64,000 nt of DNA from Asterias amurensis (taxonomy: Eukaryota; Echinodermata; Asteroidea; Forcipulatida; Asteriidae): NCBI RefSeq assembly GCF_032118995.1, contig NC_092667.1, forward strand, positions 4,146,931 through 4,210,930, read 5' to 3'. The notes below the pieces were generated by a model. The model saw only the letters and a list, made by a program, of their open reading frames with translations, did not search any database and was not told where the DNA came from. Shown here one piece after another: positions 1 through 10,816 of the stretch. Numbering within the stretch: the stretch's first letter is position 1; each line of letters starts with the position of its first letter. Both the position numbers and the translations under genes were made by a program.

Positions 1-73
1 TCATTTAGCCTTTTGTTGGTCACGTCACTCTTTTGTTCTCTAGTAAACAGGTTTGTGCTGGGGATCGTTTTAG

Positions 74-208
74 ATCAACAAAGGTGCGAAAAGATGTCTT
101 CGCTTGAGCCAATGGAATCTGGACTTGGTGGATGATGAGGACTTCTATTCAGTTGATGATATGATGGCTGGTGAAACATGTTCTGCTTGGTCATGCAACT
201 TTACATAA
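74..208 (+). other. Exon-like segment, copy 1 of a related inverted pair
   Basis: After a pyrimidine-rich stretch ending in TTTTAG, an open frame encodes a segment with the spaced pattern GAKRC, RL, QW, DD, FY, DD and GET, ending at a TAA. The same pattern is encoded on the minus strand near 3451-3600, so the two segments are homologous, in opposite orientation, on either side of the 56-bp minisatellite. The differences keep the acidic and aromatic residues, which suggests a protein-coding origin. I do not recognise the family. It could be a terminal exon of a gene lying mostly left of the window, or a relic. Confidence 0.35.
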
Positions 209-322
209 AAATATCTAGTAAGAACACCCTTTTTATTGCCTTTTGATACCAAAGATGACATTGGATTCCTATCATTCGAATTGGTTGGTTTTTAGAAGAG
301 GTCAAGGGTTGCATAGTCTAAA

Positions 323-3165
323 AACTTTCACATGTGTTTTCAATTACCCATAACTCCCCTGGTGTTGTGTATTCTATACACTTTCAATTGTGTTTTTAAA
401 TACCCATACATTGTACTTCCCCTGCTGTTGCGTATTCTCTACAGTCCCAACTGTGTTTTGGATTACCCATACTTCCCCTGGTGTTGCGTATTCTCTACAC
501 TTCCAACTGTGTTTTGAATTACCCATACTTCCCCTGGTCTTGCGTATTCTTTACACTTTCACCTGTGTTTTGAATTACCCATACTTCCCCTGGTCTTACG
601 TATTCTTTACACTTTCAACTGTGTTTTGAATTACCCATACTTCCCCTGGTCTTACGTATTCTTTACACTTTCACCTGTGTTTTGAGTTACCCATACTTCC
701 CCTGGTCTTGCGTATTCTTTACACTTTCACCTGTGTTTTGAATTACTCATACTTCCCCTGGTGTTGCGTATTCTCTACACTTTCACATGTAATTTGAATT
801 ACCCATACTTCCCCTGGTGTTGCGTATTCAATTCACTTTCACATGTGTTTTGAATTAAACATACTTCCCCTTATCCTGCGGATTCTGGACACTTTCACAT
901 GTGTTTTGAATTACCCATACTTCCCCTTATCCTGCGGATTCTGGACACTTTCACATGTGTTTTGAATTACCCATACTTCCCCTGGTGTTGCGTATTCTCT
1001 ACACTTTCACATGTAATTTGAATTACCCATACTTCCCCTGGTGTTGCGTATTCAATTCACTTTCACATGTAATTTGAATTACCCATACTTCCCCTGGTGT
1101 TGCGTATTCAATTCACTTTCAACTGTGTTTTGAATTACCCATACTTCCCCTGGTGTTGCTTATTCAATTCACCTTCACATGTTTTTTGAATTAAACATAC
1201 TTCCCCTGGTGTTGCGTATTCTGAACACTTCCAACTGTGTTTTGAATTACCCATATTTCCCCTGGTCTTGCGTATTCTTTACACTTTCACCTGTGTTTTG
1301 AATTACCCATACTTCCCCTTATCCTGCGTATTCTCTACACTTTCACATGGGTTTTGAATAACCCATACTTCCCCTGGTGTTGTGTATTCTCTACACTTTC
1401 ACATGTAATTTGAATAACCCATACTTCCCCTGGTGTTGCGTATTCAATTCACTTTCACATGTGTTTTGAATTAAACATACTTCCCCTGGTGTTGCATATT
1501 CTGTACACTTCCAACTGTGTTTTGAAATACCCATACTTCCCCTGGTCTTGCCTATTCAATTCACTATTACGTGTGTTTTGAATTACCCATATTTCCCCTG
1601 GTCTTGCGTATTCTCTACACTTTCACATGGGTTTTGAATAACCCATACTTCCCCTGGTGTTGCGTATTCTCTACACTTTCACATGTGTTTTGAATTAAAC
1701 ATACTTCCCCTGGTGTTGCGTATTCTGTACACTTCCAACTGTGTTTTGAAATACCCATTCTTCCCCTGGTCTTGCCTATTCAATTCACTATTACATGTGT
1801 TTTGAATTACCAATACTTCCCCTGGTCTTGCTTGTTCTTTACACTTTCACTTGTGCTTTGAATTACCCATACTTCCCCTTATTCTGCATATTCTCTACAC
1901 TTTCAACTGTGTTGTGAATTATGCCCATATTTCCCTCGGTGATGCGTATTCACTACACTTCCACATGTGTTTGAATTACCCATACTTTGCTTGGTGTTGC
2001 GTATTCTCTACACTTCCACATGTGTTTTGAATTACCCATACTTCCCTTGTGTTGCGTACTCACTACACTTTCACTTGTGTTGTGAATTACCCATAGTTCC
2101 CCTTGTGTTGCATATTATTCTCTACACTTCCACATGTGTTTTGAATTACCCATACTTCCCCTGGTGTTGCGTATTCACTACACTTTCACCTGTGTTTTGA
2201 ATTACCCATACTTCCCTTGTGTTGCGTATTCACTACACTTCCACATGTGTTTTGAATTACCCATACTTTGCATGGTGTTGCGTATTCTCTACACTTTCAC
2301 TTGTGTTGTGAATTACCCATAGTTCCCCTTGTGTTGCATATTCTCTACACTTTCACCTGTGTTTTGAATTACCCATACTTCCCCTGGTGTTGCGTATTCA
2401 CTACACTTTCACCTGTGTTTTGAATTACCCATACTTCCTCTTGTGCTGCGTATTCACTACACTTTCACTTGTGTTGTGAATTACCCATACTTCCCTTGTG
2501 TTGCGTACTCACTACACTTTCACTTGTGTTGTGAATTACCCATACTTCCCCTGGTGTTGCGTATTCACTACACTTCCACATGTGTTTTGAATTACCCATA
2601 CTTCCCCTGGTGTTGCGTATTCACTACACTTTCACCTGTGTTTTGAATTACCCATACTTCCTCTTGTGCTGCGTATTCACTACACTTTCACTTGTGTTGT
2701 GAATTACCCATACTTCCCTTGTGTTGCGTACTCACTACACTTCCACATGTGTTGTGAATTACCCATACTTCCACTGGTGTAGTGATTTTCTACACTTTCA
2801 CTTGTGTTGTGAATTACCCATACTTCCCCCGGTGTTGCATATTCATTACACTTTCAACTGTCGTTCCCCTCTTTGTGCATATTCTCTACACTTCCACATG
2901 TGTTTTGAATTACCCATAGTTCCCCTTGTCTTGCGTATTCTCTACACTTCAACATGTGTTTTGAATTACCCGTACTTTGCATGGTGTTGCGTATTCTCTA
3001 CACTTCCACATGTGTTTTGAATTACCCATACTGCCCCAGGTGTTGCGTATTCTCTACACTTTCACTTGTGTATTGAATTACCCATACTTCCCCAGGTGTT
3101 GCGTATTCGCTACACTTTCACTTGTGTTTTACTTGTGAAATAACCATGCCCTGGTGTTGCGTGTT
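323..3165. repeat. 56-bp minisatellite, about 50 copies
   Basis: A unit of about 56 bp containing TTGAATTACCCATACTTCCC and TTGCGTATTC is repeated head to tail. The period can be measured from TGCGTATTC at 541 to TACGTATTC at 597. Variants cluster: a TTAAACATACTTCCCC form appears repeatedly between about 0.84 and 1.7 kb, and a CACTACACTT form dominates after 1.95 kb, so sub-blocks have been amplified locally. Because 56 is not a multiple of 3, one strand reads cyclically through all three frames and gives spurious ORFs of 60-100 codons. I see no sign of coding. Confidence 0.95.
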
Positions 3166-3435
3166 CTGTACAACCAGACATGTTTTGTGAAGACACATAC
3201 TGTCTTTGTATGGTGAATTTATAACGATTAATCTCAGCCCTGTTGAAGTATTTGGTCAATGTCTGTTTTTTTAAGGATGGTTGAATTTATATTGATCCAA
3301 TGTCATCTACAGTATCATTTATTGGCAAACATGCAGTGATAAAACATCACTACTTATCATGCTCAAACTGTTGAAAAATTTGTGACGTTTGTGATAATAC
3401 GTCAGCACTTTTCCGAAGAATTTTGGCGACTTGCT
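3166..3435. other. Spacer, nothing recognised
   Basis: Single-copy-looking AT-rich sequence between the end of the minisatellite and the minus-strand exon-like segment. No gene, RNA or repeat is visible. Confidence 0.5.
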
Positions 3436-3636
3436 TTACACACAATTGGTAACAAAATTGCTGCCCATTACAGAATTTGTTTCTCCAACCAGCACATCAT
3501 CATCTGGATAGAAGTTGTCATCATCCGTCGAGTTAGGATCCCATTGGAACAAGCGTCGACACCTCTTGGCACCACCAGTGCAGCTTGGTTGCGAAACCAC
3601 AATCGGTGAAATCCTAAGCACTCTTGAGGGCACCAT
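3436..3636 (-). other. Exon-like segment, copy 2 (inverted)
   Basis: The minus-strand open frame contains TGGAKRCRRLFQW, then a DDDNFY and DDD stretch and GETNS. It aligns with the plus-strand segment at 74-208 over roughly 45 residues, with cysteine, tryptophan and the acidic clusters conserved. Function unknown. The plus-strand ORFs over this stretch are shadows. The inverted arrangement suggests an inverted gene duplication whose interval was filled by the 56-bp array. Confidence 0.35.
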
Positions 3637-4000
3637 TTCATTTAAGCAAGCAACAACTACTCTCTGCTCAGCACTTCTGCGTCTAAAACAAAGCGCTAAA
3701 TTGCGTCTAGCTCGTTACATTTGTAAGACAGTACATCGTTGTTACAAACCACTAGTAGCGCATCTGATTGAACTTCACTGAACAGAGAACATATCAACCA
3801 TTGCACTTTGGACCTTTAGATCATCACGAGTTCCAGGTGGCCGAGGGGGTCCACCGACAGGCACAGGTGTTTGCACGACTCTGCTTTTTTTTTTGGCCAA
3901 AATTTTCAATAAAAAATTGAACAGAACTCTCTTTGTAACTTGTGTTTTATTTGCATCAATCCTACCACCCCCCCCCCCACCCAATTCAAATATGGAAGGC

Positions 4001-4092
4001 CCATCTTATCCCGATGGAACCCACCCCCACACTGTAAGGACCAATGTTAGCCCCCTTACAGTGTGGGGGTGGGTTCCATCGGGTTAAGATGG
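4001..4092. repeat. Near-perfect hairpin, 39-bp arms
   Basis: The arms at 4001-4039 and 4054-4092 are reverse complements with one mismatch, around a 14-bp loop. The core is GGAACCCACCCCCACACTG. A C-rich homopolymer lies just upstream at about 3967-3981. It is most likely a short foldback MITE or a DNA hairpin. Confidence 0.9.
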
Positions 4093-4374
4093 ACCCTCAG
4101 GCCACCATGTTTAACTACAATGCAGTTGGGTATGTATAAAGTCGCTTTTAGCTAAGTATTTTTGCGCATATGTAATTAGGTGAAAAAAAATACACACCCG
4201 TTGCTGCACTGTGTTCAAATATGGCGGCCAAGTAGACGACTCAAGTAATAATGAGATATTAGTCTGCAACTTTAGGGCAACCAAAACTTAAATTGATTCA
4301 CCCCTAAAAATAGCCTTTATTTTCGTACACACAAAACCAAACAATATTTAAACCCACACATGCACACATTGCAC

Positions 4375-7300
4375 ACATTTTCAAGCAAAATTTGATAAAA
4401 CCATAAGGCTATAGCCTTGCACACATTTTCAAGCAAAACAAGCAAAATTTGATAAAACCATAATGCTATAGCCTTGCCTACATTTTCAGGCAAAAACCAT
4501 AAGGCTATAGCCTTGCAACCATTTTCAGGCAAAATTTGATAAAACCATAAGGCTATAGCCTTGCAACCATTTTCAGGCAAAATTTGATAAAACCATAAGG
4601 CTATATATAGCCTTGCCTACATTTTCAGGCAAAAACCATAAGGTTATAGCCTTGCAACAATTTTGAAGCAAAATTTGATAAAACCATAAGGCTATAGCCT
4701 TGCACACATTTTCGAGCAAAATTTGATAAAACCATAAGGCTATAGCCTTGCCTACATTTTCAGGCAAAAACCATAAGGTTATAGCCTTGCAACAATTTTG
4801 AAGCAAAATTTGATAAAACCATAAGGCTATAGCCTTGCACACATTTTCGAGCAAAATTTGACAAAACCATAAGGCTATAGCCTTGCAACATTTTTCAGGC
4901 AAAATTTGACAAAACCATAAGGCTATAGCCTTGCACACATTCTCAAGCAAAATTTGATAAAACCATAAGGCTATAGCCTTGCAACAATTTTCAGGCAAAA
5001 TTTGACAAAACCATAAGGCTATAGCCTTGCACACATTTTCAAGCAAAATTTGATAAAACCATAAGGCTATAGCCTTGCAACCATTTTCAGGCAAAAACCA
5101 TAAGGCCTTGCAACAATTTTGATAAAACCATAAGGCTATAGCCTTGCAACAATTTTCAAGCAAAATTTGATAAAACCATAAGGCTATAGCCTTGCACACA
5201 TTTTCAAGCAAAATTTGATAAAACCATAAGGCTATGCCTACATTTTCAGGCAAAAACCATAAGGCTATAGCCTTGCAACCATTTTCAAGCAAAATTTGAT
5301 AAAACCATAAGGCTATAGCCTTGCCTACATTTTCAGGCAAAAACCATAAGGCTATATAAGCCTTGCAACAATTTTGAAGCAAAATTTGATAAAACCATAA
5401 GGCTATAGCCTTGCACACATTTTCAAGCAAAATTTGATAAAAACCATAAGGCTATAGCCTTGCAACCATTTTCAAGCAAAATTTGATAAAACCATAAGGC
5501 TATAGCCTTGCCTACATTTTCAGGCAAAAACCATAAGGCTATAGCCTTGCAACCATTTTCAAGCAAAATTTGATAAAACCATAAGGCTATAGCCTTGCCT
5601 ACATTTTCAGGCAAAAACCATAAGGCTATAGCCTTGCAACAATTTTGAAGCAAAATTTGATAAAACCATAAGGCTATAGCCTTGCACACATTTTCAAGCA
5701 AAATTTGATAAAAACCATAAGGCTATAGCCTTGCAACCATTTTCAAGCAAAATTTGATAAAACCATAAGGCTATAGCCTTGCAACCATTTTCAAGCAAAA
5801 TTTGATAAAACCATAAGGCTATAGCCTTGCCTACATTTTCAGGCAAAAACCATAAGGCTATATATAGCCTTGCAACAATTTTCAGGCAAAATTTGATAAA
5901 ACCATAAGGCTATAGCCTTGCACACATTTTCAGGCAAAAACCATAAGGCTATAGCCTTGCAACCATTTTCAGGCAAAATTCGATAAAACCATAAGGCTAT
6001 AGCCTTGACTACATTTTCAGGCAAAACCATAAGGCTATAGCCTTGCAACAATTTTGAAGCAAAATTTGATAAAACCATAAGGCTATAGCCTTGCAACAAT
6101 TTTCAGGCAAAATTTGACAAAACCATAAGGCTATAGCCTTGCACACATTTTCAAGCAAAATTTGATAAAACCATAAGGCTATAGCCTTGCAACAATTTTC
6201 AGGCAAAATTTGACAAAACCATAAGGCTATAGCCTTGCACACATTTTCAAGCAAAATTTGATAAAACCATAAGGCTATAGCCTTGCAACCATTTTCAGGC
6301 AAAAACCATAAGGCCTTGCAACAATTTTCAAGCAAAATTTGATAAAACCATAAGGCTATAGCCTTGCACACATTTTCAAGCAAAATTTGATAAAACCATA
6401 AGGCTATGCCTACATTTTCAGGCAAAAACCATAAGGCTATAGCCTTGCAACCATTTTCAAGCAAAATTTGATAAAACCATAAGGCTATAGCCTTGCCTAC
6501 ATTTTCAGGCAAAAACCATAAGGCTATAAGCCTTGCAACAATTTTGAAGCAAAATTTGATAAAACCATAAGGCTATAGCCTTGCACACATTTTCAAGCAA
6601 AATTTGATAAAAACCATAAGGCTATAGCCTTGCAACCATTTTCAAGCAAAATTTGATAAAACCATAAGGCTATATATAGCCTTGCAACCATTTTCAAGCA
6701 AAATTTGATAAAACCATAAGGCTATAGCCTTGCCTACATTTTCAGGCAAAAACCATAAGGCTATAGCCTTGCAACAATTTTCAGGCAAAATTTGATAAAA
6801 CCATAAGGCTATAGCCTTGCAACCATTTTCAAGCAAAATTTGATAAAACCATAAGGCTATAGCCTTGCCTACATTTTCAGGCAAAAACCATAAGGCTATA
6901 GCCTTGCAACAATTTTCAGGCAAAATTTGATAAAACCATAATGCTATAGCCTTGCACACATTTTCAGGCAAAAACCATAAGGCTATAGCCTTGCAACAAT
7001 TTTGAAGCAAAATTTGATAAAACCATAAGGCTATAGCCTTGCAACAATTTTCAGGCAAAATTTGACAAAACCATAAGGCTATAGCCTTGCACACATTTTC
7101 AAGCAAAATTTGATAAAACCATAAGGCTATAGCCTTGCAACAATTTTCAGGCAAAATTTGACAAAACCATAAGGCTATAGCCTTGCACACATTTTCAAGC
7201 AAAATTTGATAAAACCATAAGGCTATAGCCTTGCAACCATTTTCAGGCAAAAACCATAAGGCCTTGCAACAATTTTGATAAAACCATAAGGCTATAGCCT

Positions 7301-10050
7301 TGCAACAATTTTCAAGCAAAATTTGATAAAACCATAAGGCTATAGCCTTGCACACATTTTCAAGCAAAATTTGATAAAACCATAAGGCTATGCCTACATT
7401 TTGCTTGAAAATGTGTGCCTTGCAACAATTTTCAGGCAAAATTTGACAAAACCATAAGGCTATAGCCTTGCACACATTTTCAAGCAAAATTTGATAAAAC
7501 CATAAGGCTATAATAGCCTTGCAACAATTTTCAGGCAAAATTTGACAAAACCATAAGGCTATAGCCTTGCACACATTTTCAAGCAAAATTTGATAAAACC
7601 ATAAGGCTATAGCCTTGCAACCATTTTCAGGCAAAAACCATAAGGCTATAGCCTTGCAACAATTTTCAAGCAAAATTTGATAAAACCATAAGGCAACAAT
7701 TTTCAGGCAAAATTTGACAAAACCATAAGGCCTTGCACACATTTTCAAGCAAAATTTGATAAAACCATAAGGCTATAGCCTTGCACACATTTTCAAGCAA
7801 AATTTGATAAAACCATAAGGCTATGCCTACATTTTCACGCAAAAACCATAAGGCTATAGCCTTGCAACAATTTTGAAGCAAAATTTGATAAAACCATAAG
7901 GCTATAGCCTTGCACACATTTTCAAGCAAAATTTGATAAAAACCATAAGGCTATATATAGCCTTGCAACCATTTTCAAGCAAAATTTGATAAAACCATAA
8001 GGCTATATATAGCCTTGCAACCATTTTCAAGCAAAATTTGATAAAACCATAAGGCTATAGCCTTGCCTACATTTTCAGGCAAAAACCATAAGGCTATAGC
8101 CTTGCAACAATTTTCAGGCAAAATTTGATAAAACCATAAGGCTATAGCCTTGCACACATTTTCAGGCAAAAACCATAAGGCTATAGCCTTGCAACAATTT
8201 TCAAGCAAAATTTGATAAAACCATAAGGCAACAATTTTCAGGCAAAATTTGACAAAACCATAAGGCTATAGCCTTGCACACATTTTCAAGCAAAATTTGA
8301 TAAAACCATAAGGCTATAGCCTTGCCTACATTTTCAGGCAAAAACCATAAGGCTATAGCCTTGCAACAATTTTCAAGCAAAATTTGATAAAACCATAAGG
8401 CTATAGCCTTGCAACCATATTCAGGCAAAAACCATAAGGCCTTGCAACAAATTTGATAAAACCATAAGGCTATAGCCTTGCAACAATTTTCAGGCAAAAT
8501 TTGATAAAACCATAAGGCTATAGCCTTGCAACAATTTTCAGGCAAAAACCATAAGGCAAAACCATAAACCATAAGGCATTTTCAAGCAAAATTTGATAAA
8601 ACCATAAGGCTATAGCCTTGCCTACATTTTCAGGCAAAAACCATAAGGCTATAGCCTTGCAACAATTTTCAGGCAAAATTTGACAAAACCATAAGGCTAT
8701 AGCCTTGCCTACATTTTCAGGCAAAAACCATAAGGCTATAGCCTTGCAACAATTTTCAAGCAAAATTTGATAAAACCATAAGGCTATATATAGCCTTGCA
8801 ACAATTTTCAGGCAAAATTTGATAAAAACATAAGGCTATGCCTACATTTTCAGGCAAAAACCATAAGGCTATAGCCTTGCAACCATTTTGATAAAACCAT
8901 AAGGCTATAGCCTTGCAACAATTTTCAAGCAAAATTTGATAAAACCATAAGGCTATAGCCTTGCACACATTTTCAAGCAAAATTTGATAAAACCATAAGG
9001 CTATGCCTACATTTTCAGGCAAAAACCATAAGGCTATATAGCCTGGCAACCATTTTCAGGCAAAATTTGATAAAACCATAAGGCTATAGCCTTGCCTACA
9101 TTTTCAGGCAAAAACCATAAGGCTATAGCCTTGCAACAATTTTGAAGCAAAATTTGATAAAACCATAAGGCTATAGCCCTGCACACATTTTCAAGCAAAA
9201 TTTGATAAAACCATAAGGCTTATAGCCTTGCACACATTTTCAAGCAAAATTTGATAAAACCATAAGCCTTGCCTACATTTTCAGGCAAAAACCATAAGGC
9301 TATAGCCTTGCCTACATTTTCAGGCAAAAACCATAAGGCTATAGCCTTGCAACAATTTTCAGGCAAAATTTGACAAAACCATAAGGCTATAGCCTTGCCT
9401 ACATTTTCAGGCAAAAACCATAAGGCTATAGCCTTGCAACAATTTTCAAGCAAAATTTGATAAAACCATAAGGCTATATATAGCCTTGCAACAATTTTCA
9501 GGCAAAATTTGATAAAAACATAAGGCTATGCCTACATTTTCAGGCAAAAACCATAAGGCTATAGCCTTGCAACCATTTTGATAAAACCATAAGGCTATAG
9601 CCTTGCAACAATTTTGATAAAACCATAAGGCTATAGCCTTGCAACAATTTTCAAGCAAAATTTGATAAAACCATAAGGCTATAGCCTTGCACACATTTTC
9701 AAGCAAAATTTGATAAAACCATAAGGCTATGCCTACATTTTCAGGCAAAAACCATAAGGCTATATAGCCTTGCCTACATTTTCAGGCAAAAACCATAAGG
9801 CAACAATTTTGAAGCAAAATTTGATAAAACCATAAGGCTATAGCCCTGCACACATTTTCAAGCAAAATTTGATAAAACCATAAGGCTTATAGCCTTGCAC
9901 ACATTTTCAAGCAAAATTTGATAAAACCATAAGCCTTGCCTACATTTTCAGGCAAAAACCATAAGGCTATAGCCTTGCAACAATTTTCAAGCAAAATTTG
10001 ATAAAACCATAAGGCTATAGCAGTTTTATCAAATTTTTGTTGAAAATTCA
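4375..10050. repeat. 48/39-bp palindromic minisatellite, over 100 units
   Basis: Two interleaved unit lengths occur: 48 bp (with AAATTTGATAAAACC) and 39 bp (a 9-bp-shorter form going straight into AAAAACC). Nearly every unit carries the 14-bp perfect palindrome AAGGCTATAGCCTT, sometimes expanded at its centre to TATATATA. The spacer after it varies among ACACA, AACAA, AACCA and CTACA forms. Both lengths are multiples of 3, so the minus strand has long open frames (up to 368 codons) reading repeated KAIALWFYQILLEN (48-bp form) or KAIALWFLPEN (39-bp form). Differences between units change amino acids (LLEN/LPEN, WFYQ/WFCQ, NVCK/NCCK/NGCK), and single-base length changes break the frame repeatedly, so I regard it as non-coding. 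Confidence 0.95.
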
Positions 10051-10381
10051 AAAGGAAGGGGTAAGTAGGCTAAGTCCAGCAGTTTTATTCAATCTGGGCA
10101 GACATATACAACGTCACAAGGGGTAGTCAGCAGTTGTATCAATTTGTGTCGATGTCCCGGTGATGATGAAGTGGTAGCAGCAGGGCAACCTAACAGAGAG
10201 ATCGCCTCCAGATGAAGCCTACAAGAAAAAAACATGGACATCATGCATGTTAACTTTTTAACAGGGGTGACCGAGGCGTGTTGTAGGCAGCACCGAAATT
10301 AAGAAGTTGTACAAGTTCATTAAAAGGCTGGTATGTTTATTTTTTTTTCTTTCAAATGTTTTGTAATAAACTTTGTTTGCA
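10051..10381. other. Unique spacer inside the repeat domain
   Basis: About 330 bp of non-repeat sequence separates the main array from a diverged outlying block. No gene is seen. Confidence 0.5.
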
Positions 10382-10630
10382 GCAAATATTTTCAAGCAAA
10401 ATTTGATAAAACCATCAGGCTATATATAACCTTGCAACATTTTCGAGCAAATTTTGATAAAAACCTAAGCCTTGCAAACATTTCCAGGCAAAAACAATAA
10501 GGCTTTGGAAACATTTTCAGGAAAAAACCATAAGTTTGTTGCCTTGCAAACATTTTCAAGCAAAATTTGATAAAACCATAAGGCTATATATAGTCTTGCC
10601 CCCATTTTCAGGCAAAAACCATAAGGCTAT
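10382..10630. repeat. Diverged outlying block of the 48/39-bp minisatellite
   Basis: About five or six degenerate units with the same TTTTCAAGCAAAATTTGATA and CCATAAGGCTATA cores, but many more substitutions and indels than the main array. It is probably an old edge of the array left behind while the centre was homogenised. Confidence 0.85.
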
Positions 10631-10684
10631 TATTTTTTTATTGATTGTTGCAAAATATTTATGAAAAGAAAATTTATTACGTAC

Positions 10685-10816
10685 CTCAAAAGCAACATAC
10701 AACTCAGCCCTCCATTCAGTGGAGCTTGAATCTCCCTGGATGCAATCATTCAAGTCTTGCTGATGAACTGACACTGTTGACTTAGGTGCTGCTTCATGGA
10801 TGACATGGTTCTTTAA
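10685..10816 (-). CDS. Possible internal exon, unrecognised
   Basis: On the minus strand a frame open for about 44 codons (including SVHQQDLNDCIQ and STEWRAELYVAFE) runs into a very good 5' splice site, GAG|GTACGTAA, at 10685/10684. A possible acceptor is ...CTCTTAAAG at about 10817. No partner exon was found and I do not recognise the protein. Confidence is low. Confidence 0.25.

Noticed and set aside
332-3020. Plus-strand ORFs rich in NYPYFPW and LRILYT
   Set aside because: Products of the 56-bp minisatellite read in rotating frames.
4573-9748. Long minus-strand ORFs up to 368 codons made of KAIALWFYQILLEN-type repeats
   Set aside because: They arise because both minisatellite unit lengths are multiples of 3. 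Frames break repeatedly by single-base length changes, and unit differences mostly alter amino acids.
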